Assembly: GCA_928212115.1 (NCBI GenBank)
Contig: CAKMRJ010001112.1
Location: 405,456,598 to 405,520,597, forward strand
Length of the DNA: 64,000 nt
Direction of reading: 5' to 3'
Source of the DNA: Lactuca virosa
Lineage: Eukaryota > Streptophyta > Magnoliopsida > Asterales > Asteraceae
In this document: piece by piece, positions 12,654-22,559 of the stretch
Layout of the letters: each line of letters begins with the position of its first letter
Numbering within the stretch: the stretch's first letter is position 1
The notes under the pieces: model-generated
What the model was told of the DNA's origin: nothing
Database searches by the model: none
What the model saw: only the letters and a program-made list of their open reading frames with translations
Program-made: the position numbers and the translations under genes

Positions 12654-13424
12654 TGTTGGGTTTTGAGCATTCTAACACTCCTAAGGTCTTCATGCAACCC
12701 CAAATACCTTGGATCTATGTTTTCACTAATTATACATACAAATGGTTTCCAAGGTATTAAACGTACAACTAACATGCATTTGATATATACCATATACTAT
12801 ACTAGTTAGGATAACATACCTTTTGATGGAGCTTGAAGTCTTGATGTATCTAGCCTTAAGAGCTTAGCCCCAATAGTGTGGAAGCCTCAAGTGGAATCAC
12901 AACACATCATGAACAAAGGATGAACTTGAGAGAGAATCTCCATGCACCCAAAACCACCATGAACTCCAAGAATACCCTTTTTGATTTTGGGCAATGAAGT
13001 ATGTAATTATATGTGGGATTTCTAGGGTCATGGATATAACCCAAATCCATACCTATGGGTCTTATGATCCATGGTTCATGTGACCCAACTCTTTATGTAT
13101 CCATACATAAACTTGGTCCAACATGAATCATAAGCCCAACACATATAAATATAACTAATTGTCATAATTAGTCCCCATAGATTTAATTAGTCTATTTTGA
13201 TCACTAAATCAATACCAAATTAATTATTGATCAATACTAATTAAAACATATGATTTCATATTAATATATTATAACTTATAATATATTAATAAACCATAAA
13301 TTACCTTATCTCAAAAGTCCATCCTAACAAATTGTCATGATGATATGCAACCCAAATGGACCATGCTACACTCGGGTCGACTACATACCAATGATAGTTA
13401 TGGACTTAGACATCTAATCCAACA
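12654..13424 (-). repeat. Cop-B 5' LTR
   Basis: 771 bp, the same length as the partner at 5691-6461, with ~97% identity by eye. Confidence 0.93.
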
Positions 13425-13429
13425 CCAAC

Positions 13430-13840
13430 TCCATGCATCAATTTTACAGCCAAGAAGGAATTCTCCTTGAGAAAACTTGCCCCCACACTCCACAACAAAA
13501 CGGAGTCGTGGAAAGAAAACATCGGCACCTCCTTGAAACGTCTCGTGCAATCCGTTTTGAGGCTAACATACCTAAAAGGTTTTGGGGTGAGTGTATTATT
13601 ACCGCTGCATACATAATTAACCGTCTTCCATAGAAGGTTATCAAGAATAAAACACCTTATGAGCTTGTCTGGAATCAAAAACCACAGTATGACCACATGA
13701 AGGTTTTTGGCTGTTTAATGTATTACAAGAACATGAACACAAAGGGCGACAAGTTTGAAGAAAAGGGAAAACCTGGAATATTTTTGGGTTACCCTCAAGG
13801 TGTCAAAGGCTACAAAGTGTATGACGTCGAAAAATAAAAA
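13430..13840 (+). pseudogene. pol: Cop-A integrase C-terminal half
   Basis: Resumes the integrase core after the Cop-B insertion. HTPQQNGVVERKHRHLLE carries the catalytic Glu at 13511-13513. The FWGECIITAAYIINRLP segment follows, then an in-frame TAG near 13634. The CLMYYKN and GIFLGYPQGVKGY blocks typical of the copia integrase C-terminus lie downstream. A further stop occurs at about 13836. Confidence 0.85.
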
Positions 13841-14447
13841 TTATGGTTAGTAGAGACATTTTATTTAATGAAGTTGTTTTTCCTTTAAAAGGAATTAATA
13901 TCCAAACATGCGATGATGATGCGCAGCCGGTGAAGTGTAGATATGATAGTTCGAACATGCACCAGCCCTGACATGACCCATATAGCCAGAAGATGGAGTT
14001 AAACCTAAAAACGAAAATGAGACTATTCCTTTTGAACAGGAGCATGACAATCAGACAAGAGACACGGCCCAATCCAGCCATAACGACGGTACCAGCCCAG
14101 GTGAAACGATGGATCATGTAGATGAGGCTGGGCCAGAAACTCAGCCAGAGTCCAACGATGCTTTGGATCAGCACAGTCATGACATAGAAGCTGATGGTCG
14201 AATCAGGAGTACTCGAGTGAAAACCCAGCCACGGAAATTCAAAGATTATTTGGTGAAGCTTCCCCCTTCCGTCGTACACCAACAACCCGCTCCATATCAA
14301 GAATCCTCTACGGTATACCCAATCTCTAATTGTGTCTCTTATGAAGGTTTTTCTAATTCACATAAAGCTTACTTGTCGGCCATTACTTTAAATGATGAGC
14401 CAAAAACTTTTAAGCAAGCATCACAGGATCCACGATGGCAATAAGCA
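13841..14447 (+). pseudogene. Cop-A integrase-RT linker
   Basis: Low-conservation, acidic and Gln/Asp-rich linker. It includes RSTRVKTQPRKFKDY (about 14205-14250), the usual basic box before copia reverse transcriptase. It ends with a TAA close to 14442 in the DPRW motif. Confidence 0.7.
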
Positions 14448-15265
14448 ATGAAAAACGAGGTACAAGCTCTTGAACAAAACGACACTTGGTTCTTAACTAA
14501 CCTACCTCCAGGAAAGCGAGCTATTGACTCAAAATGGGTTTACAAGATCAAATATAAAGCTAACGGAGAAGTGGAGCGATACAAGGCCCGATTAGTTGCT
14601 AAAGGCTCACCCAAATGGAAGGAGTGGACTATCACGATACTTTTGCACCAGTGGCGAAGCTGGTGATAGTTCGAACCCTTTTGGCAGTCGCTGCAAAGAA
14701 AAACTGGATTGTTCATCAACTCGATCTGAACAATGCCTTTTTGCATGGGGAGTTAGAGGAGGAAGTGTACATGAAAATTCCACAAGGCTTTTCAAGGGAG
14801 AATGAGACACGTGTTTGCCGCCTACAAAAATCTCTTTACGGTTTAAAGCAAGCCTCAAGAAACTGGTATCACAAATTCACTAAGTTCCTTTTAACGTTGA
14901 ACTTTCAACAGTCAAAGGCAGATCACTAATTTTTTCTGCAAAATAAGAATGAGAATTACATGGCCATTCTTATCTATGTGGATGATGTCATTATAGTCGG
15001 CAACAATTTCGAGCTAATCCAACAAACAAAGAAACAACTAAATGTAGCATTTAGCATCAAAGACCTAGGAAAGTTGAAATATTTTCTTGGTATGGAAGTT
15101 GCACACACTCAAGATGGTTTAGTTCTGAGTCAAAGGAAATATGTCATGGACATTCTTACAGACAGCGGAATGTTAGGATGCAAACCTAGCTCTTTTCCTA
15201 TTGAGCAAAACCTAAAGCTTAGCCAAGGAGAAGATGAACCAAAGGTTGATGCGAGTCAGTATTGA
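14448..15265 (+). pseudogene. pol: Cop-A reverse transcriptase (broken)
   Basis: Copia RT motifs in order: NDTWFLTNLPPGKRAIDSKW, RYKARLVAKG, HDTFAPVAKL, LDLNNAFLHGELEEEVYM, SLYGLKQASRNWY, and the catalytic YVDD at 14975-14986. Damage: a one-base loss near 14606, a TAA at about 14927, and a TGA in place of an Arg codon (CGA) at about 15266. It would copy element RNA into cDNA inside the particle. Confidence 0.92.
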
Positions 15266-15870
15266 CGTCTCATAGGTCGCATGCTTTACCTACAGGCTAC
15301 TCGACCTGATGTCACATATGCCGTCAATGCATTGAGTCATTTTGTTGCTGATCCGAGACAAAGTCATATGGAGGCTGCGAATCGTGTCTTACGGTATCTG
15401 AAAGGAACATCAGGTCAAGGGATTTTACTTCCTAAAGATGGCGACTTGGTTTTGACTGCCTTTTGTGATTCAGACTGGCTTGGGTGTCCGTACACATGAC
15501 GGTCTCGAACCGGTTAATTACTAATGCTCGGTGGTGCTCCAATCTCGTGGAAGACTAAGAAGCAAACTGTCGTTTCACGATCCTCTGCTGAAGCTGAATA
15601 TCGGGCCATGGCTTCTACTGTTAGTGAAATCTTGTGGGTTCGATGGCTCCTTAAAGATTTGCAAGTTCACATTGATACGCCGACAACGCTTTTCTGTGAC
15701 AACCAAGTAGCTAGACATATAGCTAATAATCCTGTTTTTCACGAGCGAACGAAACATGTGGAGATGGACTGTTTCTTCGTCAGTGAAAGAGTTGTTTCCA
15801 AGGAGATTCTTCTGATGCGTATTGACAGTAAGATGCAGGTTGCTGACTTGTTGACGAAGGGATTTAATAC
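15266..15870 (+). pseudogene. pol: Cop-A RNase H (broken)
   Basis: Motifs: GRMLYLQATRPDVTYAVN, FCDSDWLGCP, SWKTKKQTVVSRSSAEAEYR, LFCDNQVARHIANNPVFHER, and DLLTKGF just before the MITE insertion. In-frame stops occur near 15497 (CGA to TGA type) and 15513. The last ~50 bp of the reading frame reappear at 16359-16411 on the far side of the MITE. Confidence 0.9.
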
Positions 15871-16350
15871 CATGGTTGCAGATATCGGGATTAATCGGCG
15901 ATTAATCGTGGATTAATCGCTTGGCGTTCTCCAACTATCGAGGATTAAGGCATTAATCGGAAATTTATGATTAATCGGGTTTGGCGGGATTAATCGGTCA
16001 ACAAAAGTCAACAAAAGTAAAAAAAAAGTCAAAAAAGGTCAAAAAAAATTTCAAAAAAAAATTAAAAAAATTTAAAAAAACCAACTTTTTTTTTACTACA
16101 AAATTTTCAAATTTTCAAAATTTCGAATATTATACCAAAATGTTCATATTTTCCTATTTCCAAATTCCAAATTACAATTTTTCTTATTTTCTAATTTTGA
16201 AGTACTTGTTTTTCTTAAGATATATTAATATTTAATTAATTTTAATATTTTATTAATAATCTATGGTCCCCGATTAATCCCCGTCAAACCGATTAATCCC
16301 TTAACACCAGTCGACCGTCTAGCTACCGTCGAGTGATGTTTACAACCTTG
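15871..16350. mobile_element. hAT-1: hAT-like MITE rich in GATTAATCG
   Basis: The insertion interrupts the Cop-A tail exactly. The end CATGGTTGCAGATATC pairs with the reverse complement of the other end, CAAGGTTGTAAACATC. The flanking 8-bp TTTAATAC (15863-15870) and ATTAATAC (16351-16358) differ at one base. An 8-bp duplication and a CA(A)GG terminus suggest hAT. Subterminal GGGATTAATCGG motifs occur about six times on the left and twice on the right and contain the palindrome CGATTAATCG; they are plausible transposase sites. The centre is A/T homopolymer-rich and non-coding. Confidence 0.7.
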
Positions 16351-16416
16351 ATTAATACTAACCAGCTCAGGTTCTTACTTGGCAAGATGGGCATTGTCAA
16401 TTACATGCTCCATCTT

Positions 16417-16425
16417 GAGGGGAAG
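16417..16425 (+). other. Cop-A polypurine tract
   Basis: GAGGGGAAG immediately before the 3' LTR, the plus-strand priming site. Confidence 0.85.
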
Positions 16426-16571
16426 TATAGAATATTGCATATTTCTTGAATGTTTATCCTCTGTAATTTTAGTCATTATCCTCTCCTTTGTTTCCGTTAG
16501 TTTTGTTTCCTTTTTCTATTTAAGCCTCTCGGCTGTTTAATAAGTAATATAATAACACCATCAATTTCTAG
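16426..16571 (+). repeat. Cop-A 3' LTR
   Basis: 146 bp copy of the 5' LTR, followed by the ACACAA target duplication. Confidence 0.9.
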
Positions 16572-17083
16572 ACACAATGAAGATCTACAAATCTTGAAGA
16601 TCATTTGATTTCTGGAAAGAAGATGAACACACACATCAATTTTTGTTCAAGAACACTCACTACAATTTCTGTTCAAGAACTCAGACATACTTTCAAAACT
16701 TAAACAAGAAAAAGATGCTCTGATTAATTTCAAATACCCAGATCTAATGTGTGTGTTCTTGTGTTTTTTATTTGAAAATCAGAATCTGGTGTGATGTGTA
16801 TGTGTTCTTGAGTTGTTGATCTGAAAATCGAAACCTTACTTGTATGTGTTATAATTTGCCAAAAAAATCATGTTGGGTGGAGACTCGTCGGAGAAGTGAC
16901 TGAAATCTCGCCGGATAGATGCAAAGACCGTCGGAAACCGGCTAAACCCACACAAACTGATAATAAGGGTAAGAAATAGACAAAAAAAACAAGTTTAATG
17001 GGCAAATATGGACAAAAAAAATGACTAAATGTATACAAATTGAAAAATCCGTTACCCTTTTAAGTTATTATCCCAATAATATT

Positions 17084-18061
17084 GCATGATGAATATTTTA
17101 TATACTATTACATAATTTGGTAAAATAAAACATAATTACATAAATTGATAATTTCTATTTTGCACAAGTATATGTTTGAACATACCTAATTCTAGGTTAC
17201 GATATATATTTAGATAATATAAAATATCGTTGAATACTTTGTTTAAAACTATATTATTGTATATATTGATAAAAAGATACGTTATTATATAAAAAAATAT
17301 TTAAACCGAAAAGTAGAATTGAACATTAAATTAAGATGCAAATACAAAATAAATATTTTAAAACTTATACAAAATGTTGTCATTCTTAAACAAATGGTAT
17401 TAACAAAAGTTTTCTAACTTTTAGGTCTAAGGATAAGAAAATAATATCCAAAACATATTTTTAACCTTTCCATTTACAAAATAATATTCTTTAAAATAGA
17501 ACAATATTAAACCTATCTTTCTTTTAATAACAAACAAAGAAATTTTATTAAAACAAAAACTAGCAATAAGCTAGAGTTATTAAACCTATCTAGTTTGATT
17601 CATCACCAATTTCAAATTTTTTGATTTTAAGTTTCAAACATGACATTTTAATAAATATTCTTTAAAATGGTATTAAATTTTATAGCTCTTTTACCTTTTT
17701 TTTTCTAGGTAAAAAGTAAAAGAGTGTTTAAGTATTTCAAAAGTATTTAAATACCCTAACTAAAACTACTATAAAACATAAACAATATGTAATAGCGTTT
17801 TATATAAACTTAATCACAAAGCAAACTAATTAATAACAACGTGTAGTTTATTTAATCATTGGATTTGTTAGTCAAAGCTTCACGAGATTTAAAGTGATTG
17901 GTCAAAAAGAATTTATGAAGTGAAAGGTGAAAGTGCAACTATTGCAAAGTTGTTGCAATTTGAGCATTTATAATAGAGATCTCTTTATAATACGAGTTTT
18001 TTTTAATGTTTTTAAAATACTTTTGAAAATTGTAAAAAATATAAGACAAGTTTTTTTAAAT
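17084..18061. other. AT-rich DNA, nothing recognised
   Basis: High A+T content and no open frame or repeat partner seen. Confidence 0.5.
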
Positions 18062-18309
18062 GGTTAATGACCTAGAAAGGTAACGAATATTGGTTTTTGT
18101 CCACATTATGTAACCATGTTTTTTCGTGTACATTTGACCATTAAACTTATTTGATCTGTTCAAAATAGGATAATATGACTGTTAATTACGGTAATATTAC
18201 CCAATTATGAAGAGGTGAAACAAGTTTATTGGTCAAATATGTACGAAAAAAACATAGTTATCTAAATATGAACAAAAACTAAAGTGCTTACCCATTTTAA
18301 AAATATTGG
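18062..18309. mobile_element. Mu-2: short MITE related to Mu-1
   Basis: The left end has GACCTAGAAAGGTAACG, then TTTTTGTCCACATTA. The reverse complement of the right end has AAAATGGGTAAGC, then TTTTTGTTCATATTT. Order and spacing match the Mu-1 ends. It is about 250 bp, a compact member of the same family. I could not define its target duplication. Confidence 0.55.
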
Positions 18310-18326
18310 GTTCTTTATGTTAAGTG

Positions 18327-18846
18327 CAACTAGTCATAAGACTTATTGATGTGACATGGAATCGGACTATTGAGTCTTTTTGTCAGATCTAGAGTAGGTG
18401 TCGTTAGCAGATTCCTGATTTGATTCCTAGGTGTCATCATACAACAAAACTGTTAGAACCGTTTCAAGGATTATGTCTTGGGATCAGGCTCCGATAGTTA
18501 AGTTAGATCGATGTGTATAAAGAGATAGTTTCTTCTGGATGTAGAACCATCTTAGTAGGAAGCGTATACATATACAGTGGAGTCTCATGTCTGAGCATGA
18601 GAGATCCGCCTCATGAAGAAGGAGGTGTTCTATTTATAGATTTATGTCAATGGACATTTAGTTTAGGCTTGGGAAAGCCCAACTAGTCATGGGCTAAGAT
18701 GTGTTGCCAAGTCTCTAAAACGCACACAACATAACTCCTAACTAGCTGGGCCTAAAATGGACTGATCCAATACCTAACCATCTCTTAATATACAAAGACC
18801 AGATAGCTCGATTCCATGTCATATTAGTGGGTCTTATGAGTACTTG
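18327..18846. mobile_element. TIR-1: 520-bp inverted-repeat element
   Basis: About 50 bp at the left (CATAAGAC, TGACATGGAATCG) are repeated inverted at the right (CGATTCCATGTCA, GTCTTATG). The interior is non-coding. No clear target duplication, so the superfamily is unassigned. Confidence 0.55.
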
Positions 18847-19100
18847 TCACATCAAAATTTTTAAGTTGTTTTCTAACTAACAAGTTTTTTTATTGGTTTT
18901 TTCAATGATTGTACGAGTTTATATTTTTTTTAATCATTTATAACTAAACAATATATAGAAACATCTTAAAAAATCAGTTTAGAAAAAAATCAGTTTCAAC
19001 AAAAACCATACGATATAATTTAGATATTTGATATTTATAATATAATTCTATAAATGTATATAAAATATAATTATTACATACTACCAAATCAATCATAGTC

Positions 19101-19103
<3 letters not shown>

Positions 19104-19184
<81 letters not shown>
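19104..19184. repeat. (TA)n microsatellite
   Basis: About 80 bp of pure TA. Confidence 0.95.
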
Positions 19185-19188
<4 letters not shown>

Positions 19189-19249
19189 TTAAAATTCTCT
19201 TATGTGGTTGTGATTTTTTGGTTATTTGGACAAACTTTTTTTATGAATT

Positions 19250-19630
19250 CGTATGACATTTTAATTTATGTTTTGAATAAATGAATTAAATATTTTAATT
19301 TGAATTTTTAAGTTTTAATATTGAAATTATAATAATAAATGAATTTAATGTATTAATGAAAAAATAAGTTGAAAAGTTTTGAAACTTTCGATTGCATGTT
19401 GTTAAAGCAAAATGATATTCATAATCTAATTCGTTTTTAATATGTTTTTTTTATTTTAATTCAAATTTATTCTAAGAGATTTCATATATGATGTTCAAAG
19501 TAAAAATGTGAATTCTTTTTTAAATTTGTTTACGTCATTTAAAAAAAATCACATATAGCTTTGTTGAAATAATTGACTTCTTAAACTAGTGTATAAGTAA
19601 TAGATTATCATCATTATTATTTATAACATT
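19250..19630. repeat. Direct repeat, left copy
   Basis: Matches 21790-22200 in the same orientation, sharing blocks such as AAGTTTTAATATTGAAATTA and AATGTATTAATGAAAAA, with diverged stretches between them. The two copies bracket the Helitron-like units. Confidence 0.7.
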
Positions 19631-19805
19631 GTATAAGACTATAAGTAATAGGACTTTTTTTTTGTTGATTTAGCATTTCCATTTAGATTTTATATTTTAA
19701 TATTATATTAATTTTTTTAAACTATTTTTAAAAGTAGTATTTTAACAAACTTTTTCAAGTTCATTTGATATTTTAATTCATATTGCGATTTTACAATTGT
19801 ATTAG

Positions 19806-19807
<2 letters not shown>

Positions 19808-19898
<91 letters not shown>

Positions 19899-20425
19899 GT
19901 TATCAAAGATTTTAACAGTAAAGTGACACATTTTTTTGTCAATTTTGGTCCTTCAACTTACAACATTGACCCTTCATCTTTATGCTTTTGTTCACAAACA
20001 ACCTTTCACTTTAGTTTGAATTTTTCATAACCCTCGCCTTTTATTACATATTATTAGTATTTAGTCTTTTGGCAGAAATGATCCCTCATCATTATTATTA
20101 TTATTGTTAGACAAAATTACACGATTGGTCCCTGTGGTTTACCAGATTTAACATTCTCTTTTTGGTTTTAAATTAATGTTTTATTTATTATAAAATACTC
20201 ACCCAATACCATAAACCCACCCACCATCTGTCATCACCACCACCACCACCACCGCCAAAATTACATAAATGGTCCATATGGTTTACCCATGGTGACAAAT
20301 TCAGTCCCTACTACCTGAAAAGACCAAATTACCCTCATATTAACTGACAAAAAGCAACAAACATGCTACTTTACTTTACAAAGCAATACCTTCCGACTCC
20401 GGCAACGCCGGGGAATCTTTTCTAG
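19808..20425 (+). mobile_element. Hel-A: Helitron-like unit
   Basis: Ends with a GC hairpin (CCGGC-AAC-GCCGG, 20399-20411), then 10 bases and CTAG followed by T. This is the Helitron 3' signature. The 5' end (TATATATTAAAG...) is fused into an 87-bp (TA)n tract at 19808-19894, so the true 5' TC is not visible. Non-coding; includes a (CAC)n stretch near 20237 and an ATT run near 20090. Confidence 0.55.
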
Positions 20426-20905
20426 TATATATATTAAAGTTATGAAAAGTTTTAACAGTAAAGTGACATTTTTTTTTATCAATTTTGGTCCTCCAACTTA
20501 CAACATTGACCCTTCATCTTTATGCTTTTGTTCACAAACAACCCTTTCACTTTGGTTTAAATTTTTCATAACCTCGCCTTTTATTACATATTATTAGTAT
20601 TTAGTCTTTTGGCAGAAATGGTCCCTCATCATTATTATTATTATTGTTAGACAAAATTACACGATTGGTCCCTGTGGTTTACCAGATTTAACATTCTCTT
20701 TTTGGTTTTAAATTAATGTTTTATTTATTAGAAAATACCCACCCAATACCATAAACCCACCCACCATCTGCCATCACCACCACCACCACCACCGCCAAAA
20801 TTACATAAATGGTCCATATGGTTTACCCATGGTGACAAATTCAGTCCCTACTACCTGAAAAGACCAAATTACCCTCACATTAACGGACAAAAAGCAACCA
20901 ACATT
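20421..20905 (+). mobile_element. Hel-B: second Helitron-like unit, 3' truncated
   Basis: Begins TCTAGTATATATATTAAAG, sharing its first bases with the end of Hel-A, and repeats Hel-A at a 540-bp offset with high identity. It lacks the last ~80 bp including the hairpin, because Hel-C starts at 20906. Confidence 0.55.
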
Positions 20906-21744
20906 TCTAGTATATATATTAAAGATGTTCAAAGTTAGGAATAACATGTTTTTTTGTTATTTTTGCCTTTTATTCTTTAGTAATTTTGACACTTTTGGTC
21001 ATTGTAATCAAAATTTTTACATTTTTTTGGAACTTTTAATATTCAAAGTTTGGCCACAAAACTTTAAAGAATTGACAACTTTGGTCTCTTTTCTAAAAAC
21101 TTGCTAATTCCAACCCCTTTAACTCTTTAGCCATTTTGACACTTTTTGTCATTGCAGTCAAAACTTTTACATCATGTTTTTTGTCAATTTTGCCCCTCAT
21201 TGTTTAGCCATTTTGACACTTTTGGTCCTTGCAATCAAAATTTTTACATTTTTTTGGAACCTTTTAATATTCAAAGTTTGGCCACAAAACTTTAAGAAAT
21301 TGAAAACTTTGGTTCCTTTTCTAAAAACTTGTTAAGTCCAACCCCTTTAATTCTTTAGCCATTTTGACACTTTTGATCCTTATAGTTAAAACTTTTACAA
21401 TTTTTCATAAAAAACACAAAAAATGGCTCGGGGTAAAGCCCGGGTTTTTTCGCTAAAAGAGTCAACAACGAGTTAGGAATAGTGAAACTCACGTTTTTTT
21501 ACTGTTTTCATCCTTGCACTTTCTGTGTCCGCCGTTTTCTTCTTTTGTATATTTTTTGTATATTGGTCCTCATATTTAACTTTTTTTTCCTGCCCTATAT
21601 CTATCCATCTCCGACTGTTTATCCGTATGAAAATAATCCAAAGTCAACTAAAAGAATCAACAACGACGCCTATTAATCTATAAACAAAAACAACACTCAA
21701 ATCAGATGCACACGACCCACGCAGAGCATGGACAACATATCTAG
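20906..21744 (+). mobile_element. Hel-C: third Helitron-like unit
   Basis: Begins with the same TCTAGTATATATATTAAAG end but has a different body. The 3' end has an imperfect hairpin (CCACGC-AGA-GCATGG, about 21716-21731), then CTAG at 21741-21744 and T. The body repeats TTTAGCCATTTTGACACTTT (or close variants) at about 20978, 21126, 21206 and 21354. No Rep/helicase gene, so it is non-autonomous. Confidence 0.5.
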
Positions 21745-21789
21745 TTTAAATTAACAAAGTATATTATATTCTAGCATTAAAAATAAAAT

Positions 21790-22200
21790 ATATTAGATTC
21801 ATTTTAAATAAATAAATTAAGTATTTTAATTTGAATATTTAAGTTTTAATATTGAAATTAGAATAAATGAGTTTAATGTATTAATGAAAAATAAGTTGAA
21901 AATATTGGGAAGTTTCGAATGAATATTGTTAAAGCAAAATTAATCTACTTCGCTTTTTATATGTTTCATTTTTCTCTAATTCTAGTTCAAATTTATTCTA
22001 CAGATCTCGGATATTCAAAGTAAAATTGTAAATCCTTTTTTAATATTATTTTGGATATGATATTCAAAGTAAAATTGTAAATCCTTTTTTAATATTTTTT
22101 ACGTTACTTTTAAAGAATAAAGATAACTTTCTCCAAGAAATCGACTTCTTAAATATTGTATAAGTAATACATTAATCATCATTATTATTTTTTATAACGT
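21790..22200. repeat. Direct repeat, right copy
   Basis: Partner of 19250-19630. It contains an extra local tandem duplication of about 50 bp (two TTCAAAGTAAAATTGTAAAT at about 22014 and 22064). Confidence 0.7.
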
Positions 22201-22559
22201 CAAAAATACTATATAACGTCAAAAATACTACCAAATGCAAATGTAACAAATGTATAAGAAAAACATATTTTTTGACATATTTTATACATATTTCATTTAC
22301 TTATGAAATAAAACTAAAGAATGCACATAAACAAAATTACAATTTTTTGTTAGAAAAAAACAAACTTAAGGGTTTAAAAACAATATTTATTTATTCATTA
22401 GGTAAAGTTTATGTATAATGTCGAACAATTTAATAAAAAAAACATATTAGTATAATATTTACAAATAAAAATATAAATATGTAACTAAGTTACAACTGAT
22501 TGGAAGTCCTATAACTTACATAAAAAGTAACATATGCTTAACCTAAGCGTGTTCATGTC
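22201..22559. other. AT-rich DNA, nothing recognised
   Basis: Starts with a short tandem of TAACGTCAAAAATACTA. Otherwise featureless. Confidence 0.5.

Larger units (their letters stand above)
5691..13424 (-). mobile_element. Cop-B: minus-strand copia element nested in Cop-A
   Basis: Two 771-bp LTRs with TG..CA ends are flanked by the direct CCAAC (5686-5690 and 13425-13429). The primer site on the right and polypurine tract on the left show the minus orientation. By hand count the LTRs differ at about 20-25 positions (~3%) with no length difference, so insertion was fairly recent. The interior retains gag remnants but no recognisable pol, so it probably moved with enzymes supplied in trans. 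Confidence 0.93.
3618..16571 (+). mobile_element. Cop-A: Ty1/copia LTR retrotransposon, interrupted
   Basis: Short LTRs (3618-3766 and 16426-16571) are flanked by a direct ACACAA (3612-3617 and 16572-16577). The order is LTR, tRNA-primer site, gag, protease, integrase, reverse transcriptase, RNase H, polypurine tract, LTR. That order is diagnostic of copia. Coding capacity is lost through stops, frameshifts, a 7.7-kb copia insertion in integrase and a hAT-like MITE after RNase H. It sits inside Mu-1 and so is younger than Mu-1. Confidence 0.95.
2721..17074. mobile_element. Mu-1: Mutator-like foldback element split by Cop-A
   Basis: The left end begins GGGATAATGGCTTAAAAAGG and the right end, reverse-complemented, begins GGGATAATAACTTAAAAGGG. 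Similarity continues imperfectly for roughly 200 bp, including a shared CCGGTTTCCGACG block. Both ends are flanked by the same 9-bp AATAATATT (2712-2720 and 17075-17083). Long terminal inverted repeats with a 9-bp target duplication are the Mutator (MULE) hallmark. Without the inserted copia the element is about 1.4 kb and non-coding, so it would be non-autonomous. Open frames inside it are inverted-repeat sequence, not genes. Confidence 0.75.
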
